Assembly (NCBI RefSeq): GCF_003818115.1
Contig: NZ_RPOI01000020.1
Location: 124,001-188,000 of the forward strand
DNA from: Citrobacter youngae
GTDB taxonomy: Bacteria > Pseudomonadota > Gammaproteobacteria > Enterobacterales > Enterobacteriaceae
Length of the DNA: 64,000 nt
Direction of reading: 5' to 3'
Below the pieces are notes generated by a model. That model was not told the DNA's origin. It saw only the letters and a program-made list of their open reading frames with translations, and did no database searches. This document shows positions 44,586 through 54,158 of the stretch, one piece after another; position 1 is the first letter of the stretch; each line of letters starts with the position of its first letter. Both the position numbers and the translations under genes were made by a program.

Positions 44586-45479
44586 ATGCAGATTCTGATT
44601 ACCGGCGGTACTGGCCTGATTGGACGTCATTTGATCCCCCGCCTGCTGGAACTGGGGCATCAGATTACCGTAGTGACACGTACTCCTGATAAGGCTCGTC
44701 AGATTCTGGACTCCCGGGTCACGCTATGGAAAGGGCTGGAAGAGCAGCAAAACCTCGATGGCGTTGATGCTGTCATCAATCTTGCCGGAGAGCCTATCGC
44801 CGACAAACGCTGGAGCGCTGAGCAAAAAGAGCGTTTGTGCCAGAGCCGCTGGGGGATTACGCAGAAACTGGTCGATTTAATCAAAGTCAGCAACACGCCG
44901 CCTGCCGTACTCATCTCTGGTTCCGCTACGGGATACTACGGCGATCTGGGTGAAGTCGTTGTGACGGAAGAAGAACCGCCACATAATGAATTCACCCATA
45001 AGTTGTGCGCCCGCTGGGAACAGATCGCCAGCGCTGCGCAAAGCGACAAAACCCGCGTATGTTTGCTGCGTACTGGCGTTGTATTGGCCTCTACAGGCGG
45101 GATCCTCGCAAAGATGGTTCCACCGTTTCGTCTGGGGCTTGGCGGTCCTATCGGCAATGGGCGTCAATACCTGGCCTGGATCCATATTGACGATATGGTC
45201 AACGGGATTATCTGGCTGCTGGATAACGATCTGCGCGGTCCCTTCAATATGGTTTCGCCATACCCGGTTCGCAATGAACAGTTCGCCCATGCGCTGGGTC
45301 ATGCCCTAAACCGCCCGGCGATCCTGCGCGTTCCGGCAGCCGCTATACGGCTGCTGATGGGCGAATCCTCGGTGCTGGTCCTCGGGGGGCAGCGCGCGTT
45401 GCCCAAGCGACTGGAGGGGGCAGGTTTTGCGTTTCGTTGGTACGATTTGGAAGAAGCGCTGGCCGATGTCATCCTATAA
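44586..45479 (+). CDS. yfcH: YfcH, SDR39U1-type NAD(P)-binding epimerase-like protein
   Basis: An atypical extended short-chain dehydrogenase of unknown substrate, 297 residues. The Rossmann glycine motif [12 protein letters not shown] is at residues 5-16, followed by [13 protein letters not shown] and SGSATGYYG in the active-site position. The C-terminal part carries a DUF1731-type end ([20 protein letters not shown]). Cotranscribed with folX. Confidence 0.94.
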   Translation: MQILITGGTGLIGRHLIPRLLELGHQITVVTRTPDKARQILDSRVTLWKGLEEQQNLDGVDAVINLAGEPIADKRWSAEQKERLCQSRWGITQKLVDLIKVSNTPPAVLISGSATGYYGDLGEVVVTEEEPPHNEFTHKLCARWEQIASAAQSDKTRVCLLRTGVVLASTGGILAKMVPPFRLGLGGPIGNGRQYLAWIHIDDMVNGIIWLLDNDLRGPFNMVSPYPVRNEQFAHALGHALNRPAILRVPAAAIRLLMGESSVLVLGGQRALPKRLEGAGFAFRWYDLEEALADVIL

Positions 45480-45502
45480 TGTCTGATATCCCTTCACTGT
45501 TG

Positions 45503-45543
45503 CCATTGTGGTGGTATGGTTAAAAAACCAAATACCACAATGG
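45503..45543. repeat. 41-bp imperfect palindrome before the GNAT gene
   Basis: CCATTGTGGTGGTATGGTT and AACCAAATACCACAATGG pair, with one extra base in the left arm. It ends eight bases before the ATG at 45551. It could be an operator or a structure controlling translation; there is no T run, so a terminator for yfcH is unlikely. Confidence 0.7.
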
Positions 45544-45550
45544 CGACGTT

Positions 45551-46066
45551 ATGGCGATAATATCAACACCCCGACTTACTCTCTCTTTATACCAACTCGC
45601 TGACTGGCCTTTTTTCCAGCGGCTACGAGAAAATCCGGACGTCATGCGTTTCATGGGTGATATCGCCCCAACCAAAGATACTCGCCTGCTCTTCGCCAGA
45701 CGCCTTTCCGCTCGACATACCTTTGTTATCCGGGAGCACAACAACACGGCGCAACTGGGCGATATTGGCTTACAGATAAGCCATCTTTATCCTCAGGAAG
45801 CTGATATTGGCTATGCCATCACGCCGCGGGCGCAGGGAAAAGGGATTGCCAGCGAAGCCGTACGTGCCGTGTGCGATTATGCCTTTCAACAGGCTGGCGT
45901 AACGGCGATAAATGCCTATGTATTAGCCGGAAATACCGGGTCGATACGCATTCTGGAAAAAACAGGATTTATACGCACTCAGGTGCTTGAAAAAGCCTAT
46001 GAAGTGAACGGCATAGCGTATGACGACTGGGTTTATCGTCTGGAGTACAGCGCGTTAAAGCGGTAG
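45551..46066 (+). CDS. GNAT-family acetyltransferase (RimJ/RimL-like)
   Basis: A 171-residue protein of the Acetyltransf_3 (RimJ/RimL) type, not part of the K-12 gene order, where yfcI/rpnB lies between yfcH and hisP. N-terminal TPRLTLSLYQLADWPFFQRL is typical, the acetyl-CoA motif is RAQGKGIASEAV (about residues 97-108), and VLAGNTGSIRILEKTGFI is the conserved C-terminal block. The substrate cannot be told from sequence; protein N-termini, small amines or antibiotics are possible. The ribosome site is weak and the palindrome just upstream suggests special control. Confidence 0.88.
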   Translation: MAIISTPRLTLSLYQLADWPFFQRLRENPDVMRFMGDIAPTKDTRLLFARRLSARHTFVIREHNNTAQLGDIGLQISHLYPQEADIGYAITPRAQGKGIASEAVRAVCDYAFQQAGVTAINAYVLAGNTGSIRILEKTGFIRTQVLEKAYEVNGIAYDDWVYRLEYSALKR

Positions 46067-46092
46067 GCCCGGAAAGCGTAACGCCTCCGGGC
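46067..46092. repeat. REP-like palindrome between the GNAT gene and hisP
   Basis: GCCCGGA, twelve bases, TCCGGGC; a REP-variant stem between converging genes that may also help end both transcripts. Confidence 0.7.
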
Positions 46093-46099
46093 AACTTAC

Positions 46100-46873
46100 T
46101 TATTTCAGCGAGCCCTTGAGAAACTGCTGCAAACGCGGGCTTTGCGGATTACCGAATACCTGCTCCGGGTCGCCCTCTTCCTCAATTTTCCCCTGATGCA
46201 GGAAAATCACGTGCGTGGAGACATGTCGAGCGAATCCCATTTCGTGGGTCACGACCACCATGGTTTTACCCTCTTCGGCCAGCTGTTGCATAATACGCAA
46301 CACCTCGCCCACAAGTTCTGGGTCAAGCGCCGATGTGGGTTCATCAAACAGCAACACTTCCGGTTCCATCGCCAACGCACGCGCAATAGAGACGCGCTGC
46401 TGCTGACCACCGGACAGATGTACCGGATATTTGCCCTGCGCGCGCTCATCAATACCGACTTTGGCCAGATACTTCACCGCACGTTCGCGGGCTTCCTGCT
46501 TGCTCAGCCCCAGCACCTGAATCGGCGCTTCCATCACGTTTTCCAGCACCGTCATGTGGCTCCACAGGTTGAAGTGCTGAAAGACCATCGTCAGTCGCGT
46601 GCGTAGCAGACGCAGCTGATTTTTATCTGCAACCTTCAACTGACCGTCTTTGTCGCGCACCAGGCCAATATTCTGACCGCTAACCACAATCGTTCCGGCA
46701 CTCGGCTTTTCCAGAAAGTTAATGCAGCGCAGGAAGGTACTTTTACCCGAACCTGACGAACCAATAATACTGATAACATCACCCGCATTGGCCTGCAGCG
46801 ATACCCCTTTCAGCACTTCATGTTCGCCGTAGTGCTTATGTAAATCGATAACGTTTAATTTATTTTCAGACAT
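46100..46873 (-). CDS. hisP: Histidine / lysine-arginine-ornithine ABC transporter ATPase
   Basis: Cytoplasmic ATPase dimer powering the HisQM permease. The start at 46873 ([16 protein letters not shown]) gives 257 residues. Walker A is GSSGSGKST (about residues 40-48), the signature LSGGQQQR, Walker [13 protein letters not shown] and the switch His in [12 protein letters not shown]. Last gene of the hisJQMP operon. Confidence 0.97.
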   Translation of the reverse strand: MSENKLNVIDLHKHYGEHEVLKGVSLQANAGDVISIIGSSGSGKSTFLRCINFLEKPSAGTIVVSGQNIGLVRDKDGQLKVADKNQLRLLRTRLTMVFQHFNLWSHMTVLENVMEAPIQVLGLSKQEARERAVKYLAKVGIDERAQGKYPVHLSGGQQQRVSIARALAMEPEVLLFDEPTSALDPELVGEVLRIMQQLAEEGKTMVVVTHEMGFARHVSTHVIFLHQGKIEEEGDPEQVFGNPQSPRLQQFLKGSLK

Positions 46874-46886
46874 CGTGTTACTCGAA

Positions 46887-47594
46887 TCATTTAGAGGATA
46901 CATGCTGCAACCAGCGTTTTTCCGCTTTACGGAACAGACTGATCAGGACATATGAAATTATCAAATACAGTACAGCGGCAATACCGAAGGCGGTAAACGG
47001 CTGATACGTTGCCGAGTTGATATCGCGGGCGATCTTCAACAAATCAGGCACCGTGGCGGTAAATGCCAGCGCCGTGGAGTGCAGCATTAAAATGACTTCA
47101 TTGCTGTAAGCCGGCAGCGCAATACGCAGCGCGGAAGGTAAAATAATGCAGCGATACAGTTTGAATGACGAGAAACCGTATGCGCGCGCGGCTTCAATCT
47201 CACCATGGGGTACGGAACGAATAGCCCCGGCGAAAATCTCCGTCGTGTAGGCACAGGTATTCAGCGTCAATGCCAGCACGGTACAATTCAGCCCACTGCG
47301 GAAAAATGCGTTAAGGAAGTCCGTGCCTTTGACTATCTCCAGCGTATACATCCCGGAATAAAACACCAGTAGCTGAACGTACAGCGGCGTCCCACGAAAA
47401 ATATAGGTGAACAGCCAGATAGGGAACTGGATAAATTTATTACTGGAAACGCGGCCAATCGCCAAAAACAGCGCCAGTATTCCGCCCATCACTACTGACG
47501 AAATCAAAAGCCACAGGGTGATAGCGACGCCAGTGTAGCGATATCCGTCGGTCCACAGCAGGGACTTCCAGTATTCCTGAATAATCTCGATCAC
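46887..47594 (-). CDS. hisM: Histidine/lysine-arginine-ornithine ABC permease HisM
   Basis: Inner-membrane permease subunit, 235 residues, five membrane segments and the ABC-coupling EAA loop in [22 protein letters not shown]. It is three residues shorter than the E. coli form at the C-terminus (…LQHVSSK). It overlaps hisQ by four bases. Confidence 0.97.
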   Translation of the reverse strand: MIEIIQEYWKSLLWTDGYRYTGVAITLWLLISSVVMGGILALFLAIGRVSSNKFIQFPIWLFTYIFRGTPLYVQLLVFYSGMYTLEIVKGTDFLNAFFRSGLNCTVLALTLNTCAYTTEIFAGAIRSVPHGEIEAARAYGFSSFKLYRCIILPSALRIALPAYSNEVILMLHSTALAFTATVPDLLKIARDINSATYQPFTAFGIAAVLYLIISYVLISLFRKAEKRWLQHVSSK

Positions 47595-48277
47595 AGGTCA
47601 GCCCTCTTCACACCCACGGAATAGCGGCGCTCAAGGTACAGCAGCACACCATTAGAAACAGTGGTAAACACCAGATAGATGACCCCGCACACCACGGCAA
47701 AATAGAACGGCTCCCAGGTACTCTTCCCGGCAAGCTGAGTGGCTTTCACCACGTCTTCAAGTCCAAGCAGTGACACCAGCGCCGTGGCCTTAAGAATGAC
47801 CTGCCAGTTGTTGCCTATTCCCGGTAAGGCATAGCGCATCATCGCCGGGAACATAATGCGGCGAAATATTTGTGAGCTGGTAAAACCGAATGCCGTCGCG
47901 GCCTCAATATGACCTTTTGGCACAGCCATGAACGCACCACGGAACGTTTCGGTAAAATAGGCGCCGTAGATAAACCCAAGCGTAATTATACCCGCGACCA
48001 TCGGATCGATATCAATCTGGCCGATACCGATGGCATCGGTAATGGTATTCAGCGCAATTTGTAACCCGTAGAAAATGAGCAGCATTAAGACGAGATCGGG
48101 AACCCCGCGGATAAGCGTTGTGTACCCTTCGAAAATAAGCCCCATTGCCCGGCTTTGCGACAGCTTAGCTGCCGCGCCGACAAGACCTATCAGAACCGCC
48201 AGTACCACCGAGCTGAGTGCCAGCTCCAGCGTAACAATTGCGCCCTGTAAAATAACACCTGAAAAGCCATACAACAT
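47591..48277 (-). CDS. hisQ: Histidine/lysine-arginine-ornithine ABC permease HisQ
   Basis: Partner permease subunit, 228 residues, five membrane segments, with EAA loop HIEAATAFGFTSSQIFRRIMFP. Pairs with HisM and HisP; both HisJ and ArgT binding proteins feed this permease in E. coli and Salmonella. Confidence 0.97.
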   Translation of the reverse strand: MLYGFSGVILQGAIVTLELALSSVVLAVLIGLVGAAAKLSQSRAMGLIFEGYTTLIRGVPDLVLMLLIFYGLQIALNTITDAIGIGQIDIDPMVAGIITLGFIYGAYFTETFRGAFMAVPKGHIEAATAFGFTSSQIFRRIMFPAMMRYALPGIGNNWQVILKATALVSLLGLEDVVKATQLAGKSTWEPFYFAVVCGVIYLVFTTVSNGVLLYLERRYSVGVKRADL

Positions 48278-48342
48278 GCTGCCTGTCCTGTCGTGTGTGG
48301 TGGAGTAGTAAGCCTCTTTTGATTTCAGACTAACCGTTAAAT

Positions 48343-48413
48343 ACCGGATGGCGGCTTTGCCTTATCCGGCCTACAAAATCACCGTAGGCCTGATAAGCGC
48401 AGCGCCATCAGGC
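48343..48413. repeat. BIME: paired REP units between hisJ and hisQ
   Basis: CCGGATGGCGGCTTTGCC with TTATCCGGCCTACA, then TAGGCCTGATAAGCGCAGCG with CCATCAGGC. An intercistronic REP between the highly expressed binding protein and the permease genes is a known arrangement in Salmonella, thought to favour upstream mRNA stability. Confidence 0.92.
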
Positions 48414-48463
48414 ATAAATTCAACGCGTCAAAAATCTACGGGCTTTATCAGCACCTGCGGTGA

Positions 48464-49246
48464 TTAACCGCCGTAAACATCAAAATCGAAATACTTTTTC
48501 GCCAGCTTCTCGTAAGTCCCGTCAGCGCGCATTTCAGCAAAGGCTTTGTTCAGCGCTTCGCGCAGCTCGTTATCGTCTTTGCGCAGCCCCATACCGGTAC
48601 CCACGCCGAATAACTTTTCGTCTTTCACAGACGGGCCGCCGAATTTGTAATCTTTACCGACCGGCTGTTTCAGGAAGCCTTCGCTGGCCGCGACTTCATC
48701 CTGGAATGCGGCGTCAATACGCCCGGCAGTCAGGTCAGAATAGATATTGTCTTGTCCCTGATAGGAGACAATTTCAATGCCTTTTGGCGCCCAGTGCTCG
48801 TTACCGAACGTTTCCTGAGTCGTGCCCTGCAGCACGCCGACACGTTTACCTTTCAGCGACTCAATAGTCGGCTGAATAGCAGAATCTTTAGCGACAACCA
48901 GACGCGAGTCGGCTGCATAAAGCTTGTCGGTAAAGGCAATTTCCTGCTGACGTTTTTCAGTAATGGAAAGCGAGGACATGATCGCATCGATTTTTTTCGC
49001 TTTTAGCGAAGGGATCAGCGCGTCCAGCGGGTTTTCCACGAAGGTACATTGCGTATTGATACGTTTGCACAGCTCTTTAGCCAGATCGATATCAAAACCG
49101 ACTAATTCACCCTGCGCATTTTTCGATTCGAACGGAGCATAAGTAGGATCGGTACCGATACGAATTTTTTGCGGAATGGCGGCAAATGCTGCGGTAGCAC
49201 TGGAGAAAGCCAGAACCAGAGAAAGAGACAACACCAGTTTTTTCAT
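48464..49246 (-). CDS. hisJ: Periplasmic histidine-binding protein
   Basis: Captures histidine in the periplasm for HisQMP. The start at 49246 ([16 protein letters not shown]) with a signal peptide cut near residue 22 (AAFA|AIPQ) gives 260 residues. The ligand-site regions [26 protein letters not shown] and [14 protein letters not shown] are intact. It is a tandem paralogue of argT, and has its own sigma-54-type promoter upstream. Confidence 0.97.
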   Translation of the reverse strand: MKKLVLSLSLVLAFSSATAAFAAIPQKIRIGTDPTYAPFESKNAQGELVGFDIDLAKELCKRINTQCTFVENPLDALIPSLKAKKIDAIMSSLSITEKRQQEIAFTDKLYAADSRLVVAKDSAIQPTIESLKGKRVGVLQGTTQETFGNEHWAPKGIEIVSYQGQDNIYSDLTAGRIDAAFQDEVAASEGFLKQPVGKDYKFGGPSVKDEKLFGVGTGMGLRKDDNELREALNKAFAEMRADGTYEKLAKKYFDFDVYGG

Positions 49247-49295
49247 AACTATCCTCAACAGACTGTCTTTTATAGGGGATCTTTACAGGACCAGG

Positions 49296-49311
49296 TGCAG
49301 TTATCGTGCCA
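49296..49311 (-). promoter_or_regulatory. Sigma-54 promoter for hisJ
   Basis: On the minus strand TGGCACGATAACTGCA: TGGCAC and CTGCA with GG and GC exactly 12 bases apart, as required for -24/-12 recognition. It is 50 bp upstream of the hisJ ATG. Confidence 0.8.
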
Positions 49312-49413
49312 TTAATCAGGCCGACAAGGCAAAGCATTCTACCCTGTCGGCGGTATTTATTTGCATGAAAAGCGCTTAAGTATGCACTCATGCTTATTAA
49401 GCCAACGACAAAA

Positions 49414-49428
49414 GCACCAAAAAAGTGC
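49414..49428. promoter_or_regulatory. Candidate NtrC site upstream of hisJ
   Basis: GCAC-N7-GTGC, the NtrC dyad, about 105 bp upstream of the -24 element. A weaker set of half-sites (TGCACC, TGGTGCA) lies at 49442-49471. Together these suggest nitrogen-limitation control of hisJQMP. Confidence 0.6.
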
Positions 49429-49493
49429 ACTGAATGTATTATGCACCGTAATGGTTACCCGCAATGGTGCAGTCAATTCCCCGCTGCGGCGTA

Positions 49494-50276
49494 TTAATCG
49501 CCGTAGACATTGAAGTTAAAATACTTACTCGCCATTTTGTCGTAAGTGCCGTCTTTGCGCAGTTCACCCAGCGCTTTATCAAAAGCGGCTTTCAGCTCGG
49601 TGTCATCTTTGCGCAAACCAATCCCGGTTCCGTCGCCAAAGTATTTTTTATCTTTTACCGAAGGACCTGCAAAGTCGTAGTCTTTACCGGCAGGCTGCTT
49701 CAGGAAGCCTTCGCTGGCCGCGACTTCATCCTGCAACGCCGCGTCGAGACGACCCGCCGTCAGGTCAGAATAAATGAGATCCTGGTTCGCATAGGCCACC
49801 ACATCCACGCCTTTGCTACGCCAGTTGTCATTGGCATAGGCTTCCTGAGTAGAGCCTTGCAGCACGCCAACGTGTTTACCCTTGAGGGAATCCAGAGTCG
49901 GTTTAATTGGGGAACCTTTCGCGGCGATCAGACGTGAGTCTGCTGCGTAAAGTTTGTCTGAGAACGCAATCTCTTGCTGACGCTTCTCGGTGATAGAAAG
50001 CGAGGAGATAATGGCGTCAATTTTTTTCGCTTTCAGCGACGGGATCAGCGCATCAAAGTCGCTGGCAACCTAGGTACATTTGATCTGCATGCGCTTACAC
50101 ATCTCATTTCCCAGATCGATATCAAAGCCGACAAAGTCGCCTTTGGCATCTTTAGAGGAAAAAGGTGCGTATGTTGTATCTGTACCAATACGAACCGTCT
50201 GCGGAAGTGCTGCGTAGCTGGCCGCGGTGGCGGAAAGTCCTACCAGCAAAGACAAAGCAAGAACCGTCTTCTTCAT
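49494..50276 (-). pseudogene. argT: argT, Lys/Arg/Orn-binding protein gene interrupted by one amber codon
   Basis: The frame codes for a 260-position LAO-binding protein, including a signal peptide ([22 protein letters not shown]), but codon 69 is TAG (50070-50072) where I recall Trp (TGG) in intact ArgT after KCT. The remaining 191 codons continue in frame, [19 protein letters not shown] to FNVYGD, with no other stop or frameshift. A single G-to-A change would explain it. If real, Lys/Arg/Orn uptake by this route is lost unless the codon is suppressed; HisJ and the permease remain intact. A sequencing error is possible but the surrounding sequence is clean. Confidence 0.9.
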
Positions 50277-50342
50277 ACATAACCCTCAAGTGGCGTAATT
50301 TTATTATGTTTTACGTTGTGTTGTGTGTTTGCAGACTTTTTC

Positions 50343-50359
50343 ATGCAGGTCTTATGCCA
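50343..50359 (-). promoter_or_regulatory. Sigma-54 promoter for argT
   Basis: On the minus strand TGGCATAAGACCTGCAT with GG and GC 12 bases apart, 67 bp before the argT ATG. It matches the known nitrogen-regulated argT promoter architecture. No clear NtrC dyad was found upstream of it. Confidence 0.75.
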
Positions 50360-50513
50360 TTTTCGCGTCGATGAGGATATTCGACGTTAAATATGTTAAT
50401 AAAACGTTGCAATAATGTCCTGATTTTGAAGATAGCAGGTCTGACGGTTGAACCGCAGCGTTTCGTTGAGTTTTAGCGAATTAAATGTTGAGGATATGAT
50501 CGCGGTTACAAAA

Positions 50514-50532
50514 TTGCCCTGAAACAGGGCAA
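50514..50532 (-). terminator. Terminator after ubiX
   Basis: TTGCCCTG AAA CAGGGCAA stem followed on the minus strand by a short T run (TTTTG), 32 bases after the ubiX stop. Confidence 0.75.
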
Positions 50533-50563
50533 CGGACGCTTCTTTGCACGCTAATGGAACGGC

Positions 50564-51133
50564 TCACGCCCCTTGCCAGCGGGTGAACAGATCCTGTGGA
50601 AGGGAAATATCGAACTGGTCAAGTACGCGGTTAACCGTTTGATTAATCACATCATCGAGCGTTTGCGGGCGATGATAGAACGCCGGGACAGGCGGCATAA
50701 TTACTGCGCCAATTTCTGCCGCCTGGGTCATGAGGCGCAGATGCCCCAAATGCAGCGGCGTTTCGCGCACGCACAGCACCAGCGGGCGGCGTTCTTTCAA
50801 CACCACATCTGCCGCACGGGTCAGCAGCCCATCGGTATAGCTATGAACGATGCCGGAAAGCGTTTTAATGGAACACGGCAGGATAACCATTCCGGCGGTC
50901 TGAAAAGAGCCGGAAGAGATACTGGCGGCGATATCGCGCGTATCGTGAGTCACATTCGCCAGCGCCTGTACGTCACGCACGGTGAGGTCCGTTTCCAGCG
51001 CCAGCGTCTGCCGGGCAGCGGCACTCATCACCAGATGGGTTTCCACATCGGTAACGTCACGCAAAACCTGCAGCAGGCGCACGCCGTAAATTGCCCCGCT
51101 TGCGCCAGAAATACCAATGATGAGTCGTTTCAT
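50564..51133 (-). CDS. ubiX: Flavin prenyltransferase UbiX
   Basis: Makes prenylated FMN, the cofactor for UbiD decarboxylase in ubiquinone synthesis. It is 189 residues with the flavin-binding GISGASGAIYGVRLL at the N-terminus and VLCVRETPLHLGHLRLM further on. It lies downstream of purF with a gap of 96 bp, as in E. coli. Confidence 0.96.
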   Translation of the reverse strand: MKRLIIGISGASGAIYGVRLLQVLRDVTDVETHLVMSAAARQTLALETDLTVRDVQALANVTHDTRDIAASISSGSFQTAGMVILPCSIKTLSGIVHSYTDGLLTRAADVVLKERRPLVLCVRETPLHLGHLRLMTQAAEIGAVIMPPVPAFYHRPQTLDDVINQTVNRVLDQFDISLPQDLFTRWQGA

Positions 51134-51229
51134 GTGTAATCGCCCTTACTTGCTCAGGGCCGACTTTGCAGGAAATTACGGTGAGTTGCAAGCAAGGGTG
51201 CAGGTTGCGCCCTTGCTTGCGAGCAAACA

Positions 51230-52747
51230 TTAACCTTCGTTGTGCATCTCAAGGTTTTCCGCTTCGTTCTGACGCAAAATCGCTTTGGCGTCGTCATTAC
51301 GCAGGGAGTCGAGGAAATCGAGATATTGCTGGTCGACGTCTTTGGTGACGTACACGCCGTTAAACACGGAACATTCAAACTGCTGAATATCCGGGTTCTC
51401 AGCACGGACGGCTTCAATCAGATCGTTCAGATCCTGGAAGATAAGACCATCTGCGCCAATTATCTGGCGAATCTCGTCCACTTCGCGACCATGAGCAATC
51501 AGCTCCGTCGCCGTAGGCATATCGATACCATAAACGTTCGGGAAGCGAATTTCCGGGGCAGCAGAGGCCAGATACACCTTCTTCGCTCCTGCCTCACGCG
51601 CCATCTCGATAATCTGTTCTGAGGTCGTACCGCGCACGATGGAGTCATCCACCAGCAACACGTTTTTATCACGGAATTCCGCACGGTTGGCGTTCAGTTT
51701 ACGGCGCACGGATTTACGGCGCAGCTGCTGGCCTGGCATGATAAAGGTACGGCCCACGTAGCGGTTTTTCACAAAACCCTGACGGTACGGCTTACCGAGA
51801 ATACGGGCAATTTCCAGCGCGATATCACAGGAGGTTTCCGGAATCGGGATCACCACGTCAATGTCCAGATCTTCCCATTCACGAGCAATTTTTTCGCCAA
51901 GCTTGGTACCCATGTTTACGCGGGCGCTGTAGACGGAAATCTTGTCGATAAAGGAGTCAGGACGTGCGAAGTAGACATATTCAAACAGGCACGGATTGCT
52001 GACCGGGTTATCGGCACACTGGCGGGTAAACAACTGACCTTTTTCGGTGATATAAACCGCTTCGCCAGGGGCAACGTCGCGCAGGAATTCAAAGCCCAGC
52101 GTATCCAGCGCTACGCTCTCGGAGGCCACCATGTATTCGGTACGACCATCGCCGATATCACGTTTACCCAGCACCAGCGGGCGGATGCCGTTCGGATCGC
52201 GGAAAGCAACCATACCATGGCCGATAATCATCGCCACGCAGGCATAGGCGCCGCGGATCTGGCGGTTGGTTGCGGCAATAGCAGCAAAAATATTGTCGGC
52301 TTCCAGCGGATAGTGGCGGAAATTATCCAGCTCGCTGGCGAAAATATTCAGCAGAATTTCAGAATCTGAAGTGGTATTGATGTGGCGGCGCTTTTCTTCA
52401 AACAGCTTTTTACGCAGCTCATGCGCGTTGGTCAGGTTGCCATTGTGGGCAAGCGTGATGCCATACGGTGAGTTGACGTAGAAAGGTTGGGCCTCAGAGG
52501 CGCTGGAGCTGCCGGCCGTTGGGTAACGCACATGACCAATGCCCATGTTGCCCTGCAAACGCTGCATGTGGCGCGCTTCAAAAATGTCGCTCACCATTCC
52601 GTTCGCTTTACGCAAGCGGAAGCAGTTGTTGGCATCAATGGTGATGATGCCAGCGGCATCCTGGCCACGATGCTGGAGCACCGTTAACGCGTCATAAATC
52701 GACTGGTTTACCGGCATAACACCGGCGATACCGACAATACCGCACAT
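51230..52747 (-). CDS. purF: Amidophosphoribosyltransferase
   Basis: Catalyses the first step of purine synthesis, PRPP + glutamine to 5-phosphoribosylamine. It is a 505-residue class II glutamine amidotransferase; the catalytic Cys follows the removed initiator Met (MCGIVGIAG), and the PRPP-binding motif [14 protein letters not shown] is near residues 362-375. cvpA lies 33 bp upstream in the same PurR-controlled operon. Confidence 0.97.
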   Translation of the reverse strand: MCGIVGIAGVMPVNQSIYDALTVLQHRGQDAAGIITIDANNCFRLRKANGMVSDIFEARHMQRLQGNMGIGHVRYPTAGSSSASEAQPFYVNSPYGITLAHNGNLTNAHELRKKLFEEKRRHINTTSDSEILLNIFASELDNFRHYPLEADNIFAAIAATNRQIRGAYACVAMIIGHGMVAFRDPNGIRPLVLGKRDIGDGRTEYMVASESVALDTLGFEFLRDVAPGEAVYITEKGQLFTRQCADNPVSNPCLFEYVYFARPDSFIDKISVYSARVNMGTKLGEKIAREWEDLDIDVVIPIPETSCDIALEIARILGKPYRQGFVKNRYVGRTFIMPGQQLRRKSVRRKLNANRAEFRDKNVLLVDDSIVRGTTSEQIIEMAREAGAKKVYLASAAPEIRFPNVYGIDMPTATELIAHGREVDEIRQIIGADGLIFQDLNDLIEAVRAENPDIQQFECSVFNGVYVTKDVDQQYLDFLDSLRNDDAKAILRQNEAENLEMHNEG

Positions 52748-52780
52748 ACGTCTTTTCCTCGTTCAGCAACAACCCAAAGT

Positions 52781-53269
52781 TTATACTTTGGGCAAGAAAC
52801 TTGACGAGCTTTGCAGATAGTCAAAGAACCATCTGATGATGAAACTGAACTGCGGGATCAGCTGCGACTTACTCCAGTCTTCACTTTTCGACAGACCGGT
52901 AAATGTATCGAGAAAGAACAAGATGGCGGCGACGATCAGCGCCCCTCTCAGAGCTCCGAAGCAAATCCCCAACACCCTGTCGGTACCCGACAGGCCTGTT
53001 TTCTCTACCAGCTGGCCTATCACAAAGTTAACGATAGCGCCGACGATAAGTGTCGCGATGAACAGTATCGCGATAGCAATCCCATTTCGAACCAGTTCGT
53101 CTTCAAAGCCCGTAAACCAGACAGACAGGTAAGTGTAGTAATGGCTGGCGACAAAGAAAGCACAACCCCAAGTCACCAACGATAATGCTTCACGAACAAA
53201 GCCACGGATCAGGCTAACCAGACAGGAAAAACCAATCACCGCGATAATGGCGTAATCAATCCAGACCAT
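52781..53269 (-). CDS. cvpA: CvpA, inner-membrane protein needed for colicin V production
   Basis: A 162-residue membrane protein with four hydrophobic segments (about 5-22, 28-46, 65-85, 103-123). Required for colicin V export or production in E. coli and involved in envelope stress resistance; molecular role unsettled. First gene of the cvpA-purF-ubiX unit. Confidence 0.95.
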   Translation of the reverse strand: MVWIDYAIIAVIGFSCLVSLIRGFVREALSLVTWGCAFFVASHYYTYLSVWFTGFEDELVRNGIAIAILFIATLIVGAIVNFVIGQLVEKTGLSGTDRVLGICFGALRGALIVAAILFFLDTFTGLSKSEDWSKSQLIPQFSFIIRWFFDYLQSSSSFLPKV

Positions 53270-53325
53270 ATGTGTCCCACGATTTTACGCCCTGTCGTCC
53301 TGTTCGGGGCGCATTCTAACAGAAA

Positions 53326-53341
53326 AAGAAAACGTTTGCGT
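53326..53341 (-). promoter_or_regulatory. PurR operator upstream of cvpA-purF
   Basis: On the minus strand ACGCAAACGTTTTCTT, a near match to the PurR 16-mer with the central AAACGTTT palindrome. It lies 57 bp before the cvpA ATG. Confidence 0.85.
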
Positions 53342-53422
53342 AGGGATTTCCTTTCCACGCGTAAATAAAAATGGCGCTGAAAAAATCTTCAACGCCATAC
53401 CGTTTTATGCCTCTTCGGGCAC

Positions 53423-53456
53423 TGCCGGATAGCGGTAAAAACACCGTATCCGGCCT
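53423..53456. repeat. REP-like element between cvpA and dedD
   Basis: TGCCGGATAGCGGT and CCGTATCCGGCCTG pair around a short loop. It lies downstream of dedD (minus strand) and before the cvpA promoter. Confidence 0.8.
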
Positions 53457-53489
53457 GAATCAGAGCTGCGCCGTAAACAGCGCAATCCC

Positions 53490-54158
53490 TTAATTAGGGG
53501 TGTACCCCATCACGACGCCACTCAGACCAGAGATCTTCTGCAGCTCGCCCAGCGAGTTTTTCAGCTTATCTTTGGAGGCGTCCGGCCCCACGAGAATGCG
53601 GGTTATTTTACCCTGCACCGGCGTTGACGGAGAAGTATATACCCGGAAGCCCGCGCCACGAAGTTTACCCACGATCTCATTGACCTTATCCGCATTTTTC
53701 AGCGCACCGAGCTGTACAACGTACGCTTTGCCGGTCGGCGCTGGCGGTTCCTCAGCAGCCGGTTTAGGCGCTGGGGCTGGCGCAGGAGCAGGCGTCGGAG
53801 CGACGGCAACAGGCTGCGGCTTCGGTTTGGGTTTCGGCTGCTCTACGGGCGCTGGGACAGGATCTAACTCCGCGCTGTTTGCCGTCGTCAAACGTGAAGG
53901 ATCCAACGATGGCGCGGCAGCATCTCCCGCACGCACCTCTTCTGCCGCCCCTTCCGGCGGCTGGGTCGGCAGCGCCTGCGTTGCCGCTGGCATCATATCT
54001 GGTTCATCGCGATCGCCGGGTTTCGGCACCAGAGGGATCGCCGCAAACTCATCCTGATAATGTTTTTTCTGCCCGTCAAGCAGCCCAGGGAGCACAATCA
54101 CCCCCAGCGCGACCAGCACAATTGTGCCGACTAATCGATTCTGAAACTTACTCGCCAC
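53490..54158 (-). CDS. dedD: Cell division protein DedD (SPOR domain)
   Basis: A bitopic membrane protein that localises to the septal ring by binding denuded peptidoglycan. It has an N-terminal membrane segment (about 9-27), a Pro/Ala/Lys-rich linker (about 85-140, e.g. PKPKPKPQPVAVAPTPAP) and a C-terminal SPOR domain (AYVVQLGALKNADKVNEIVG). The product is 222 residues; the linker is low in complexity and may vary in length. It overlaps folC by 11 bases. Confidence 0.95.
   Translation of the reverse strand: MASKFQNRLVGTIVLVALGVIVLPGLLDGQKKHYQDEFAAIPLVPKPGDRDEPDMMPAATQALPTQPPEGAAEEVRAGDAAAPSLDPSRLTTANSAELDPVPAPVEQPKPKPKPQPVAVAPTPAPAPAPAPKPAAEEPPAPTGKAYVVQLGALKNADKVNEIVGKLRGAGFRVYTSPSTPVQGKITRILVGPDASKDKLKNSLGELQKISGLSGVVMGYTPN

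Noticed and set aside
45540-45560. Six-codon frame MATLWR as a leader peptide gene
   Set aside because: Too short to support as a gene from sequence alone; kept only as an observation with the palindrome.
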